DNA of 64,000 nt. Source: an uncultured Bacteroidia bacterium. GTDB taxonomy: Bacteria > Bacteroidota > Bacteroidia > Bacteroidales > UBA932. Position 1 is the first letter of the stretch. Every line of letters starts with the position of its first letter. The position numbers and the translations under genes are program-made. A model generated the notes under the pieces. It did not search any database, was not told where the DNA came from, and saw nothing but the letters and a program-made list of their open reading frames with translations. This document shows, in pieces, positions 16,235 to 25,297 of this stretch. The stretch spans positions 1-64,000 of the forward strand of contig CACZZZ010000003.1 in NCBI GenBank assembly GCA_902785825.1, given 5' to 3'.

Positions 16235-19200
16235 CTATTGTTTATCAATGACCAGCATCCATCCTTCCTTAGCCTTGACATTCAGCTCCACAATCCCTGT
16301 GCCCCCGCTCCCTGGCGTCCTGAGCTGAGCGAAGGATCGTTCCTCTTGGAAGTTTTGGATCGCCGGGGCGCTTACCTTAGCCTTCACCGGATCTATCCCG
16401 AGAGCCTTCCAATTGATTATGAGCCGGATGTTTTTATCCTTTTCTGAGAAGTTACCTATTGAGACCAAAGTGGTTCCGTCCTTGACATAGGCAGTCGCCC
16501 TGACCTCGGGATCGGATGTCGTGACAGGACAATCCGGATCCCAGTAGCCTATCATCCGGGCGTCTTTGATTCCGGTTTTCTCCCAGAACTTCCACATCGG
16601 CACAGGAGACTTCTCGTCCCCGGCGTCTGTCCAAGAATGTCTTGCGGTGGTGCCGTAAACCATTCCGAGGAAGCGGTTCCCGCCATCCTGGAGCATCTCT
16701 GACATAACTCCGAACGGAATGCCGGAGAAAGTCACGAGCCATTCGTCGGGAGTCATCTGGTTGTATTTGAAACTCTCCCCGAACCACAAGCGGTCCATGT
16801 AGGGGAAGAACTCGGCATATTGGTTCATCGGACCTATCGAGGCGGCGTCATTGGAATGGAGATCTATCAGCGAGCCCTCGTGGTAACCGTCAAGGATCTT
16901 GCGGAGACGTTTTATAGTGATCCTGTCGCAGGACACGTCGTCCATGTAGAGCCCGTCAATGCCATAGTTTTCCTCCATCCAGCGCACGCCCTCAAGGAAG
17001 TAATTGATATACCTCGAGTTACCTATGAGCTGTACGGCCGGGTCGCTGTCCCATTTCCAGAAATCATCAAGGGAGGTGTACCAGTTGGGGGCATAATCCT
17101 CGATCATGTGCTCGCACATCCAGGCGTTTCCCTTCCCGCCTCCGCCTCTGATTATCTCATGGTTGAGACTATGGAAGGCGTAAATCTCCTCGCAATGGAC
17201 GGAAAGCTCCCTGATTGTGTAATAAAGCTTGACTTTGCGCCCATTCTCGTGCTGATGGTTGATGAATTGGACCAGGGAGTCCCGGACTATGAACGGATAG
17301 TTGATATAGGGGTTAAGTCTCCTCGCATGGTGGATGTTGTCTATGTTCGCCCCGTCTTCAGCGGCCTTGTCGAAATCCGCTGGGTCGGCGTGGAAGAACC
17401 TCATTGAGAACTGCTTGGCGGGATCAGGATCCTTGACAGGAGTGATCAGCAGATTGAATTCGAAGTTCTTGGGCTCTTTGACGATGGTGTCCGGACCAGT
17501 AGAGGCCACCACAGTCGCTGGTCCACCTTTGGCCCCGGAGACAGTCACCCTGCCCTTGCCGTCGTTGTACCAGACAGGCGAGGGAGCCGGCCGGTATTTC
17601 CTGAGTAGAGGACCGTGATACTCTCCGCCACGGAGCTCCGTGTGCAGGCCGGCCTTCACACCTCCCATCCAGAAGCTGTCGAAAGGACCTGTCCAGTCCC
17701 ACGAATATGAGGCGGGACGGTACCCTCCCTTGAAGCCTATTCCCATAAAGTATTCCGAGGAGTAGGCTGAATATGAGGTCTCGAGCCTTATGTCCCTGAC
17801 CTCGATGTCGTCCCCGGCTGAAGAGACGTTGATGTCGAAGTGGATATGCCCGTCAAATTCCATTTCTCCGGCCAGATTGAACTTGATCCCGTTTTGCTCG
17901 GAAGAAGCCGTCCATGTTACCAGGCCGGTAGCCTCTTTGTTGATCTTGACATTGTCGGCGGATAAGATGACATCGCCCTTGACTGTGGACACGACAAGCC
18001 TCTGTGGCTTTCCGAACACCTTGATGCTATTGATCTCAATGTCTTGGATCATTCCGTTCCCACCCACGGTCACGTCCTTGCCGGTGGCCTCGACCTTATT
18101 TCCGCTGACACTCATTTCCTTGTAGGGCGCGGTGGGCTCTTTGTCATCAAGCGCTATCGTGGAGTTGAGCCAACGGAGTCTCGCATGCCGCCAGACCTGG
18201 GAGTCGCCTTTGTCGGCCAGATCCTTGGGCGACACTTTTATAGCGAGATTAATGATTTGAGGATCAACACCTTCCGCTGTGACAACAGCCTGACCCTCGT
18301 ACACACCAGACTTGGCGTCCTCCGGGATTTGTACTCCGCACCAGAGCGCCTGAACCTTGTCCTTCGGGACATCTATCGTGAAGTCAAGACGGCTTCCGTC
18401 CCAGGATGTTCCCTCCTGGTTGAAGCAGGTGATGGCTTCCGTCCCGATGACCGATCCTCCATTCTTGAGCTCAGTGAATTTGACCTTGACGTTCTTCAGG
18501 TCTTTCCCCGCGGCCCACACACCTAATTGCCAGGTGTAATATTCATTCCTCATCGCGAGGCCCTTGAACTCTGGCAGCGGTGCCTTGACCCATTTGACCG
18601 GGATATATCTTGAGAACTGGATAGGGAAGGCCCTGTCCTCCGGGAAGACGACCATGTCCCTGCCAGTGGACGCTCTTAGGGCCTTGATTTCCCCAGCTGT
18701 GGCGATGAGCCCCATGGGACTCCAGAAATGGAACCGCGAGGCGCTTTCGAACCGGTTTACCTTAGCCTTGGGGAGACTGTCCTTCGAGGAAGTGACTTTT
18801 TCTTTCCAACTTGCCTCGGCCTCATATTCTGGCGCCAGATAGTCCGAGACGTTAGCGTACCAATATTGCCACTTGTAGGGAAGGTAGTAGATATAGTAGG
18901 TTCCGGGTCCAGAAACCGGCTTGAATAGTATTTCACCTTCCTCAGGAGTCAATTTGGTGACCACAACATCTTTTATCTCCTTGTCTTCCGCATCAGTGAC
19001 AAGAATCTTCTTGGTCTCTGGGTTAAGGTCAGGCCTCCTCCATGGAAGCTCCACCAAGACACCCTCTCCGGAATTCTCAGCGACGGTCACAACCGCCCTG
19101 TGATTGCCTCTCTGGTCAATCGCCCAGGTAGAGTCAGCCACCACGAAGGGGATCCCGTCCGGGGCGAAAGCCTCGTACCGGCTGTCCCCGTCAGGGTAAC

Positions 19201-19276
19201 TGCCTGCCCCGGAGCATCCTGCCATGAGGATCAGTCCCGGCAATGAGACGGCAAGAAGGATGAGGATTCTTTTCAT
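16235..19276 (-). CDS. Large DUF6067/GH123-like secreted enzyme, copy A
   Basis: The 1013-residue lipoprotein has lipobox MAGC (C20). It is built of an N-terminal beta region, a central sandwich region around 350-620 (WRHARLRWLNSTIALD, GMEFDGHIHFDINVS) and a (beta/alpha)8 barrel after about 640 with GIDGLYMDDVSCDR and LIDLHSNDAAS, where acidic residues fall on strand ends as in retaining glycosidases. The C-terminal part ends in a beta-sandwich. DUF6067 proteins are GH123-related and biochemically little known. It shares long identical segments with the 28429-31464 gene, so the two are paralogues flanking SusC/SusD and GH89. It is 17 bp before the GH123 gene. Specificity is not inferable. Confidence 0.75.
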   Translation of the reverse strand: MKRILILLAVSLPGLILMAGCSGAGSYPDGDSRYEAFAPDGIPFVVADSTWAIDQRGNHRAVVTVAENSGEGVLVELPWRRPDLNPETKKILVTDAEDKEIKDVVVTKLTPEEGEILFKPVSGPGTYYIYYLPYKWQYWYANVSDYLAPEYEAEASWKEKVTSSKDSLPKAKVNRFESASRFHFWSPMGLIATAGEIKALRASTGRDMVVFPEDRAFPIQFSRYIPVKWVKAPLPEFKGLAMRNEYYTWQLGVWAAGKDLKNVKVKFTELKNGGSVIGTEAITCFNQEGTSWDGSRLDFTIDVPKDKVQALWCGVQIPEDAKSGVYEGQAVVTAEGVDPQIINLAIKVSPKDLADKGDSQVWRHARLRWLNSTIALDDKEPTAPYKEMSVSGNKVEATGKDVTVGGNGMIQDIEINSIKVFGKPQRLVVSTVKGDVILSADNVKINKEATGLVTWTASSEQNGIKFNLAGEMEFDGHIHFDINVSSAGDDIEVRDIRLETSYSAYSSEYFMGIGFKGGYRPASYSWDWTGPFDSFWMGGVKAGLHTELRGGEYHGPLLRKYRPAPSPVWYNDGKGRVTVSGAKGGPATVVASTGPDTIVKEPKNFEFNLLITPVKDPDPAKQFSMRFFHADPADFDKAAEDGANIDNIHHARRLNPYINYPFIVRDSLVQFINHQHENGRKVKLYYTIRELSVHCEEIYAFHSLNHEIIRGGGGKGNAWMCEHMIEDYAPNWYTSLDDFWKWDSDPAVQLIGNSRYINYFLEGVRWMEENYGIDGLYMDDVSCDRITIKRLRKILDGYHEGSLIDLHSNDAASIGPMNQYAEFFPYMDRLWFGESFKYNQMTPDEWLVTFSGIPFGVMSEMLQDGGNRFLGMVYGTTARHSWTDAGDEKSPVPMWKFWEKTGIKDARMIGYWDPDCPVTTSDPEVRATAYVKDGTTLVSIGNFSEKDKNIRLIINWKALGIDPVKAKVSAPAIQNFQEERSFAQLRTPGSGGTGIVELNVKAKEGWMLVIDKQ

Positions 19277-19291
19277 GATCTGATAATATGA

Positions 19292-19345
19292 TTAGTTGAC
19301 TGGTACTGTCTTGGCAAATTCAATCAGGTCGAGGGCCTGGAGTTG
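19292..19345 (-). pseudogene. C-terminal scar of a second GH89 gene
   Basis: Between the GH89 stop and the DUF6067 start, the minus strand encodes LQALDLIEFAKTVPVN followed by TAA. The intact GH89 ends EALDLIALARQTDIL. The shared ALDLI-x-x-A core, position at the very C-terminus and same strand argue that a tandem GH89 paralogue was deleted, leaving only its end and intergenic spacer. No start codon or upstream sequence of that paralogue remains. Confidence 0.5.
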
Positions 19346-19378
19346 ACCATGTGGTTGAAAAAGAAGGTTTAAACAAAA

Positions 19379-21547
19379 TTACAAAATATCGGTCTGTCTG
19401 GCAAGTGCGATCAAGTCCAAGGCTTCCTTCATCCTGTCGGATGGTTCGGAGACGGGACTCAGTCCTGCGGAATTCTCCACCCAGTCCCTTTCCCAGGCAG
19501 GATAGTCGAAGGGCTGTCCGGTCTCGATGCTGTCGAACCAGGCGTTCAGTCGCGGGAGATAGTAGTCCCTGATCAGTCCTGACCATATTCGGGCTGAATA
19601 GTCGTCCACCGGAGGTCCCCAGATCGTCACTATGCGCTTTGCATTGCGCTCGTAATAGGCAGCCTCTTCGGGAGAGGTGGCGTGTGACCTGGCCAGGTCG
19701 ATCCATCGCTGCAGGTTGTGGTTGGGATGGGTGCTGAGGATCCGGTCGGTCTTCAAGGCGAGTTCGTTCACGGTGGCTTTCACTGAAACGGCCTTGTCCC
19801 TGTCTCCCCGTGCGGCGTCGGCATAGGCCTGCCGCATCAGGAGCTCCATCTTTCCTCCTGCATACTGTGCCGCCAGGTAGGAGAGGTCGGTGATGTACAG
19901 AGGATTGTCCTTCATTTCCGGAGCCGCCTTTGCGAACTGCTCTATCGAGTCGAAGAAAAGGGAGTCGATCTGGTAGGAACCTTTCTTCGAAACACCGGGG
20001 CGGAACTGCCATACATAGCGGGGATGGTCCGTGAAATGGCCGTACACGGATCGTGTAATCCCGTTCCAGTAATCCTCGAGATGGCCGTCATTCTTTCCGT
20101 AACGGCAAAGTGTGTAATTGTCGAGCCATTCCTTCAGGTTCAGGCTGTCAGCGGTCCATCCGGCATCGCTGATCAGTTCATAGATGACTTCGTTGTTCTC
20201 TATGCCCTCCGGAGCAGTTCCGAAGCCGACGAGGTTGCCCTTGTTGGGCGATGAGAGTGCGTCCAGCCTTCCTCCGTTCGCATAGAACTCCAGGATTCCG
20301 GTCATGGCGGACTTGCCTCCCATGTTGGGAATCGTGGAATAGATCCACTGCTTGTTGTCGAAGCCCTTGAAGAACTCCCAGTTGGCCTGGTTCTTCCAAT
20401 GAATGTAGTTATAGTCCTCGGCCATGTCGATGATGAGGGCCTTGTCATCGGGAACTTTGCTGTACAGGGCGGAAAAGCTGTCATAGTCCCAAACATGGCG
20501 TGAATAGCCCAACATCCAGCCGTTCTTGACCCAAACCGCATCCGGGTTGGCCTGGCTGATGCTCTCGTGGACCGTCTGTCCGAACTGGGCGAGCATATCG
20601 TAACGCTCCCGGCTTCCATGAGGGGGGAGGACTATGGCCATTTCGTTGAAGGGGTCGGCAAGGTAGTACTTGCCTTTGCCGAACTCATTCTCCCACTCCT
20701 CTATGAACATCTTCCCGATTTTCGGGAAGAGGGGATCTTCCGTCAGGAGTATCCAGTTGTGGAAACCACCGGACCATGTGGTCTCGACAAGTTTGGCATC
20801 GGGATAGATGCGCAGTATATCCTTGGGAAGGAAGCCGGCAAAGGCGGGACAGACGGGTTTCATGCCCAGGGACCTCATCCGGTCCAGGATCCTGTGCTGA
20901 AGGGCAATCTGGTCTTCATGCCAGCTCTCGGGCAATGGAGAGTCGATTCCGCTGAGATTCCCCAGCCGCATCCAGGGCAGATGGGCGGGTCCTACGAAGT
21001 AGTTGTAGATCTCCTCGTCAGTGAGTCCCAGCTTTTTCAAGACGCGGGCGGTGATGGCCTCATTCGCCACAAGGGCCAAGGGCATATCTATCCCGTGCAA
21101 AGCCATCCAATCGATTTCCTGTTCCCAACGCTCCCAGTCCCAGTAGCACAATGTGTAGCCGTACGTGACCACGTTGAAATAATAGTGGTGCTTGAAAGGA
21201 GAGACTTTCTCTACCGAAGTGGCGTCAGGAAGCGTTGAGGGAAGCTCGAGGCGGTTACCCGACCAGGAGTTGATGCCGGCTTCCATATTCCGGACATATT
21301 CGTAAAAGGCCCGGCATAGAGCCATGTTGCTGCTTCCTTCAAGCTTCAAGACTCCGTTTTCGACTTTATATGAGAACCGGTCACATCCATTCTCCTTGTC
21401 CATAGACAGGGAGAGTTCCATTGGAACTCCTTCTCCAGCAAATCGTTGGATTACGTCCTTGGCTGGAGCTGTCTTGTCCTGGCAGCCAGCCAACAGGAGC
21501 AAAGCGGAAGAAAAAAGGGTGATAATAATGGAGGCAAAACTTCTCAT
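19379..21547 (-). CDS. GH89 alpha-N-acetylglucosaminidase lipoprotein
   Basis: ATG 21547 overlaps the upstream TGA as ATGA. The 722-residue protein has lipobox LLAGC (C22) and shows the NAGLU/GH89 plan: N-terminal domain to about 115, a barrel with CYWDWERWEQEIDWMALHG, and an alpha-helical C-terminus. Two expected catalytic glutamates are E302 (LADPFNEMAIV) and E447 (FGTAPEGIENNEV), corresponding to the two in human NAGLU. These enzymes remove terminal alpha-linked GlcNAc, as found on some mucin and heparan-type glycans. It follows the DUF6057 gene in the same operon. Confidence 0.9.
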   Translation of the reverse strand: MRSFASIIITLFSSALLLLAGCQDKTAPAKDVIQRFAGEGVPMELSLSMDKENGCDRFSYKVENGVLKLEGSSNMALCRAFYEYVRNMEAGINSWSGNRLELPSTLPDATSVEKVSPFKHHYYFNVVTYGYTLCYWDWERWEQEIDWMALHGIDMPLALVANEAITARVLKKLGLTDEEIYNYFVGPAHLPWMRLGNLSGIDSPLPESWHEDQIALQHRILDRMRSLGMKPVCPAFAGFLPKDILRIYPDAKLVETTWSGGFHNWILLTEDPLFPKIGKMFIEEWENEFGKGKYYLADPFNEMAIVLPPHGSRERYDMLAQFGQTVHESISQANPDAVWVKNGWMLGYSRHVWDYDSFSALYSKVPDDKALIIDMAEDYNYIHWKNQANWEFFKGFDNKQWIYSTIPNMGGKSAMTGILEFYANGGRLDALSSPNKGNLVGFGTAPEGIENNEVIYELISDAGWTADSLNLKEWLDNYTLCRYGKNDGHLEDYWNGITRSVYGHFTDHPRYVWQFRPGVSKKGSYQIDSLFFDSIEQFAKAAPEMKDNPLYITDLSYLAAQYAGGKMELLMRQAYADAARGDRDKAVSVKATVNELALKTDRILSTHPNHNLQRWIDLARSHATSPEEAAYYERNAKRIVTIWGPPVDDYSARIWSGLIRDYYLPRLNAWFDSIETGQPFDYPAWERDWVENSAGLSPVSEPSDRMKEALDLIALARQTDIL

Positions 21548-22746
21548 TTGTTTTGGTTGTAAAGGTAGTAGAGCCAATAAGTGTCTCCGAATTTGGAGCG
21601 GAGTCGCTGCCGCAGGTCGCTCCTCCTGCTGTTTTTGGAATAGAACTCCTTGAAGTCAGAGTATCTTTTTATGGTTTCAGGGTCAATATTCCATTTCCCG
21701 ATGAGGTCCGGTTCTTTTTCGGAGAGGATCATGACCGCTTCTTTGTGGGATTTCGGAAGAGGATGACCTGTCATGAATTCATTCAGGAAGTCATTGAAAC
21801 CCTGTAGGTTTTTCGCAAGAAGGAAGTGGGCTCCGGCATATTCGCGGGTGGGGGAGTGGTCTGGATTCGCCCTCAAGATTTCCTCAAGATCCCACCCAAG
21901 GTCGTTCTTTGAGAGAGCCAGATTATTGTCTTTAGGAACGCAACGCGCTTTGGGGCCGAGCTCCGGGTCGTTCAGGATCATCTCCCTGTTCCTTAGGAAC
22001 TTCCGCTGAGATGTCGCCCACTTTCGATAGAGACAGGATTTCTCAAGCCTCGCAATATATTTTTCCGCCACATCGTATTGCCCGAAGATAAGGTTGGTCT
22101 GGACAAGCCTCTGGAGCATGCGGGGATTGGAATTGTCGAAAATCACGTTGGCCTCGAACGCCATCCTTTGAGCAAGGGAAATATGCCCCATCTCATAGTA
22201 GATGTTGCTCAACAGCAACGAAGTGTATTCGATCTCGCGCCACTCCAAGATGAGGCTGTAGGGGTCTGTCTGGGAATATTTGAACATCTCATCCCCGAGG
22301 ATTCCTTTCCTGGCCAGGGCCCAATTGAGAAAGTTTTGATAGACGTAGTTGTTATCGCTTGTCTTTGAAATGACCCGGATTATGTCATCAGGACGATCCT
22401 GGTACATGTACCAGTCCAGTTCCTTGTAGAGATCTTTTTCCCCGAGGGATGACTTATATGAGAAGAAGACGGTGGCGAGAGCGGCGACGGCCAGGCCTGA
22501 TGTGAGCGCGATTCGGCCTTTCGAGCCGCGGATCAGTTTCCGGAGGAGAAAGTCAGCCAAGACTACAACGAGCGTCACTAATAAGGCCACGCTCAAAGCC
22601 CCGGCATAGGGGATGCTCCACAAAGAGGTCAGGTGTTTCTGTCCGGAGTATAGGAAATTGAATCTATTGGCCGCTTGCAGAAAGATGAAGCAACCAGCGA
22701 GGACCAGTCCCCAGACGCAAAACCTGATTATTTTTTCCCTTTTCAC
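21544..22746 (-). CDS. DUF6057-like membrane protein
   Basis: GTG at 22746 (MKREKIIRF) begins a 400-residue protein with three hydrophobic segments in the first 105 residues (FCVWGLVLAGCFIFL, ALSVALLVTLVVVLADFLL, IALTSGLAVAALATVFF) and then a helical-repeat region. The C-terminus (FNDFLNEFMTGHPLPKSHKEA region and FGDTYWLYYLYN) fits the Bacteroidetes DUF6057 family, whose members are usually longer and have more transmembrane helices at the N-terminus, so this one looks short. Function unknown. It leads the operon and overlaps the GH89 start by four bases, with a separate promoter downstream of the SusCD terminator. Confidence 0.6.
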   Translation of the reverse strand: MKREKIIRFCVWGLVLAGCFIFLQAANRFNFLYSGQKHLTSLWSIPYAGALSVALLVTLVVVLADFLLRKLIRGSKGRIALTSGLAVAALATVFFSYKSSLGEKDLYKELDWYMYQDRPDDIIRVISKTSDNNYVYQNFLNWALARKGILGDEMFKYSQTDPYSLILEWREIEYTSLLLSNIYYEMGHISLAQRMAFEANVIFDNSNPRMLQRLVQTNLIFGQYDVAEKYIARLEKSCLYRKWATSQRKFLRNREMILNDPELGPKARCVPKDNNLALSKNDLGWDLEEILRANPDHSPTREYAGAHFLLAKNLQGFNDFLNEFMTGHPLPKSHKEAVMILSEKEPDLIGKWNIDPETIKRYSDFKEFYSKNSRRSDLRQRLRSKFGDTYWLYYLYNQNK

Positions 22747-22757
22747 TTGTGGTTACT

Positions 22758-22788
22758 CAAATATACTAATAAATGGTTGACTGTAAAA
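22758..22788 (-). promoter_or_regulatory. Promoter of the DUF6057-GH89 operon
   Basis: On the minus strand TATATTTG (22758-22765) is a perfect -7 box, with TTTT (22785-22788) as a near -33 box 19 bp upstream. It lies just after the SusCD terminator, showing that the enzyme genes downstream form a separate unit. Confidence 0.6.
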
Positions 22789-22796
22789 GGGATTTT

Positions 22797-22830
22797 ATAA
22801 AAAATACCGGGGGCGGCGACTCCGCCCCCG
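22797..22830 (-). terminator. Rho-independent terminator of SusCD operon
   Basis: Minus-strand stem CGGGGGCGG/CCGCCCCCG with a 5-nt loop is followed by GTATTTTTTAT. It lies 25 bp after the small lipoprotein gene and ends the SusC/SusD transcript. Confidence 0.9.
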
Positions 22831-22854
22831 ATACAAAAGTGCTATGAGTAAACG

Positions 22855-23319
22855 TTACTTGTTAAGAGTAACAGAAATAGTCCACTCCTTCTTTGTCCCG
22901 TCGGCTGCCTCGACCACATAGGTGTGAGGAGAGGACCAGTCGGCAGGAGTTCCGAGAGCGGGAGAATTTCCGCTGGGGGTGATGACAGCTGCTGTCGAGA
23001 TCTGGACAGCGACCACCAGTTGACTTGCGCTGATCTTGCCTTTCTCGCCTTCCGGGAAGTTGGAGGGGAGGGAGGCTGTGATATTGCAAGTCCTGGCCTC
23101 AGCGTCGATGTTGTTCTTTACCGACAAGGTCGACTGCTTGACGGCGTTGGCTCCGCTGAGAGGGAATGTCTTGGAGTTGTCAACGTAGCGGTAGTACACA
23201 TAGGCGGAGGTGATGTCCGCGCCGTCGTACACGTCCAGCGTCTTGAGGTTGTACTCAAGACAGGAGGAGCAAGCCAAGGCCATGACTGCCGCAATGATAA
23301 TGTATTTGATTGATTTCAT
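22855..23319 (-). CDS. Small SusCD-linked lipoprotein
   Basis: The 154-residue protein has lipobox SSC (ALACSSC, C20), a short N-terminal strand region and a C-terminal Ig-like beta domain ending in TYVVEAADGTKKEWTISVTL, of the DUF5018-type found next to many SusD genes. Such small surface proteins usually bind the target glycan, but no signature residues for binding can be identified. It is the last gene of the SusC-SusD operon, 18 bp after susD and just before the terminator. Confidence 0.65.
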   Translation of the reverse strand: MKSIKYIIIAAVMALACSSCLEYNLKTLDVYDGADITSAYVYYRYVDNSKTFPLSGANAVKQSTLSVKNNIDAEARTCNITASLPSNFPEGEKGKISASQLVVAVQISTAAVITPSGNSPALGTPADWSSPHTYVVEAADGTKKEWTISVTLNK

Positions 23320-23337
23320 GATTATTCCGTTTATCTA

Positions 23338-25290
23338 TTACCAACCTTCATTTTGCTGATGGTCAAGACCATAGGCCTCGCGAGTGTCGAGGAAGCCCTG
23401 GTGGATCGGGAAGAGATACCTCTTGGTCGTGAACTGCCTCTTGGCGGCTCCTGTGATGGTTACCTGGCCGACAAGGATAGCGTCACGGGCGCGATTGATA
23501 CTCATCTTGTAGGTCGCTCTGTCAAGATCGTAGATGATGTCTCCAGGATTCCTGCCGTGATTTGAGTAACCGCCGTACTTACCCCATCTCAGGTAGGTGA
23601 AGTACATGTCGGCGTGCTCGTTGGTCATCTCGCAGTTGCGCTCCCTCATGTAGTCTTCCCAAGCCTCCTCCAGGGTGCTGGCCTTGGACTCGGGGAGTTT
23701 TCCATGAGTGACACGGGTAGCGTTGAGGGCCTTGACGGCCTCGGTCACGTTGTTCTGGAGCAGATAAGCCTCGGCGAGGTTCATGTAGGCCTCACCGACA
23801 CGGGCGATCACATAGTGCATGTCAATCTTGACACTGCCATAGTAAGTGTTCTGCGGGTTCTCTATCGTGTTCTTCCTCCAGTAGTAACCGGTAGCCGTGT
23901 TGTACCAGGCGCCGTCTTCCTTGTCACGGACACCGATACCGGCGTTACCGTCGAGGTTGGTGTGGAATGGTTCACCCACGAAAACATCACCGTCAGCAAT
24001 GATGGAGCCGTGGAAACGGGCATCCCTGTTCTGGTACATCAGCTCGGAGATATTCCTTTCGTCCGTACGGTCGGCCTTCAGGACTGAGTAACGGGTGAAA
24101 GTCGGAGTGTTCTCATTCACGTTGCTCAAGTCGTTCGGTGAAGGGATCCTCCTGGGGTTGCCGTTCAGCTGGTTGTACTGGTCAACTTGGCCAGGTTCAG
24201 TGACGGTGGAAGGATCGAGCTCATCCACGTTCTCTTTCCACTGGGAGGTCTCCCACCAAGGAAGAGCTTCTTTGGTCTTGTCGTCAATCACAAGATACTG
24301 GTCCACAAGATCTTGAGTAGGCCAATAAACACCCCAGGCGCAGAAAGTCTGACCATCCTTGTTGGTCCACATGACGGGGCACTTGGAATTCTCCTGCTGG
24401 CTTGGAGTGATGTTTGGGGCCGTCAGCTGGGTCTCGTAGAAGCTGGACATCTGGCTGTTCTGGGCCAAACGGTAATAACCGAGGAGAATCTCCGGGTTGT
24501 ACTGGTCGGTCTCATTGAACATGCCGGCATAATTGGTGGTCAGCTGCTTGTTCTCGACAACATCCTTAGCCGCGGTGATACACTTGTTGAGGTATGCCTG
24601 GTCCCCGGTGTAAGCATAAGCCTGGAGGCAAGCTGAGCTGAGCAGCACCTCGGCGGCGTACTTGTTTGCCCTTCCGGTGGAAGATGTCTTGGGCAGGCCG
24701 GCAATTGCGTCTTCAAAGTCGGCTATGACTATATCGTAGCTTTCCTTGACAGAGGAGGTCATGTGGAGATCCTTAACGACCGTGGTGTCCTCCTGGGAGA
24801 AAACCTGTTTGATCGGGAGGAAACGACCCATCGTACGGGCCTGGTAGAAAAACACCATGGCACGGAGGAACTTGCCCTCAGCCACAACCACTGTCTTTTC
24901 CTCTGCGGAGAGGTTCTCAGAGGCTGTCGCCTTTTCGATAATAAGATTACACCTACGGAGCCTCGAGGCCTGGTTGGCGCCCAAGTCCTGGGATCTGTTA
25001 AAGATTTCCAGTGCCCAACGGTCTGAAGGTCTTGTGACCTGGTCGGCCTCAACGGTATTCGGGGTTCTGGCTTCCCATGTCACAGCTGTTCCTGAGCCTG
25101 CCCACAATCCATTGAGCACTGAGGCGTAGGTAGCGTTGATGAACGCGTTTGCGGTACTATATGAACTCCAGACGGTCTCCTCGTCAAAGAAGTCTGTCGG
25201 ATGAGTGTCAAGAGTGTCGCGGCACGAGGGAGCTAGGATCAGGAGTCCGAGTCCCAACAAACTGAATAATATATTCTTTTTCATATTCAT
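23338..25290 (-). CDS. SusD/RagB nutrient-binding lipoprotein
   Basis: ATG 25290 (MNMKKNILF) gives about 650 residues and lies 7 bp after the SusC stop. Lipobox APSC (C21), then the N-terminal DTHPTDFFDEETVW typical of RagB/SusD. Residues 60-300 form the TPR-like helical solenoid (AEEKTVVVAEGKFLRAMVF), and the C-terminal half ends AYGLDHQQNEGW with a typical ID-RFPI-like section (KRYLFPIHQGFLDTRE). SusD proteins sit on the outer face and pass oligosaccharide to their SusC partner. The glycan is not evident from the sequence. Confidence 0.95.
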   Translation of the reverse strand: MNMKKNILFSLLGLGLLILAPSCRDTLDTHPTDFFDEETVWSSYSTANAFINATYASVLNGLWAGSGTAVTWEARTPNTVEADQVTRPSDRWALEIFNRSQDLGANQASRLRRCNLIIEKATASENLSAEEKTVVVAEGKFLRAMVFFYQARTMGRFLPIKQVFSQEDTTVVKDLHMTSSVKESYDIVIADFEDAIAGLPKTSSTGRANKYAAEVLLSSACLQAYAYTGDQAYLNKCITAAKDVVENKQLTTNYAGMFNETDQYNPEILLGYYRLAQNSQMSSFYETQLTAPNITPSQQENSKCPVMWTNKDGQTFCAWGVYWPTQDLVDQYLVIDDKTKEALPWWETSQWKENVDELDPSTVTEPGQVDQYNQLNGNPRRIPSPNDLSNVNENTPTFTRYSVLKADRTDERNISELMYQNRDARFHGSIIADGDVFVGEPFHTNLDGNAGIGVRDKEDGAWYNTATGYYWRKNTIENPQNTYYGSVKIDMHYVIARVGEAYMNLAEAYLLQNNVTEAVKALNATRVTHGKLPESKASTLEEAWEDYMRERNCEMTNEHADMYFTYLRWGKYGGYSNHGRNPGDIIYDLDRATYKMSINRARDAILVGQVTITGAAKRQFTTKRYLFPIHQGFLDTREAYGLDHQQNEGW

Positions 25291-25297
25291 GTCGCTT

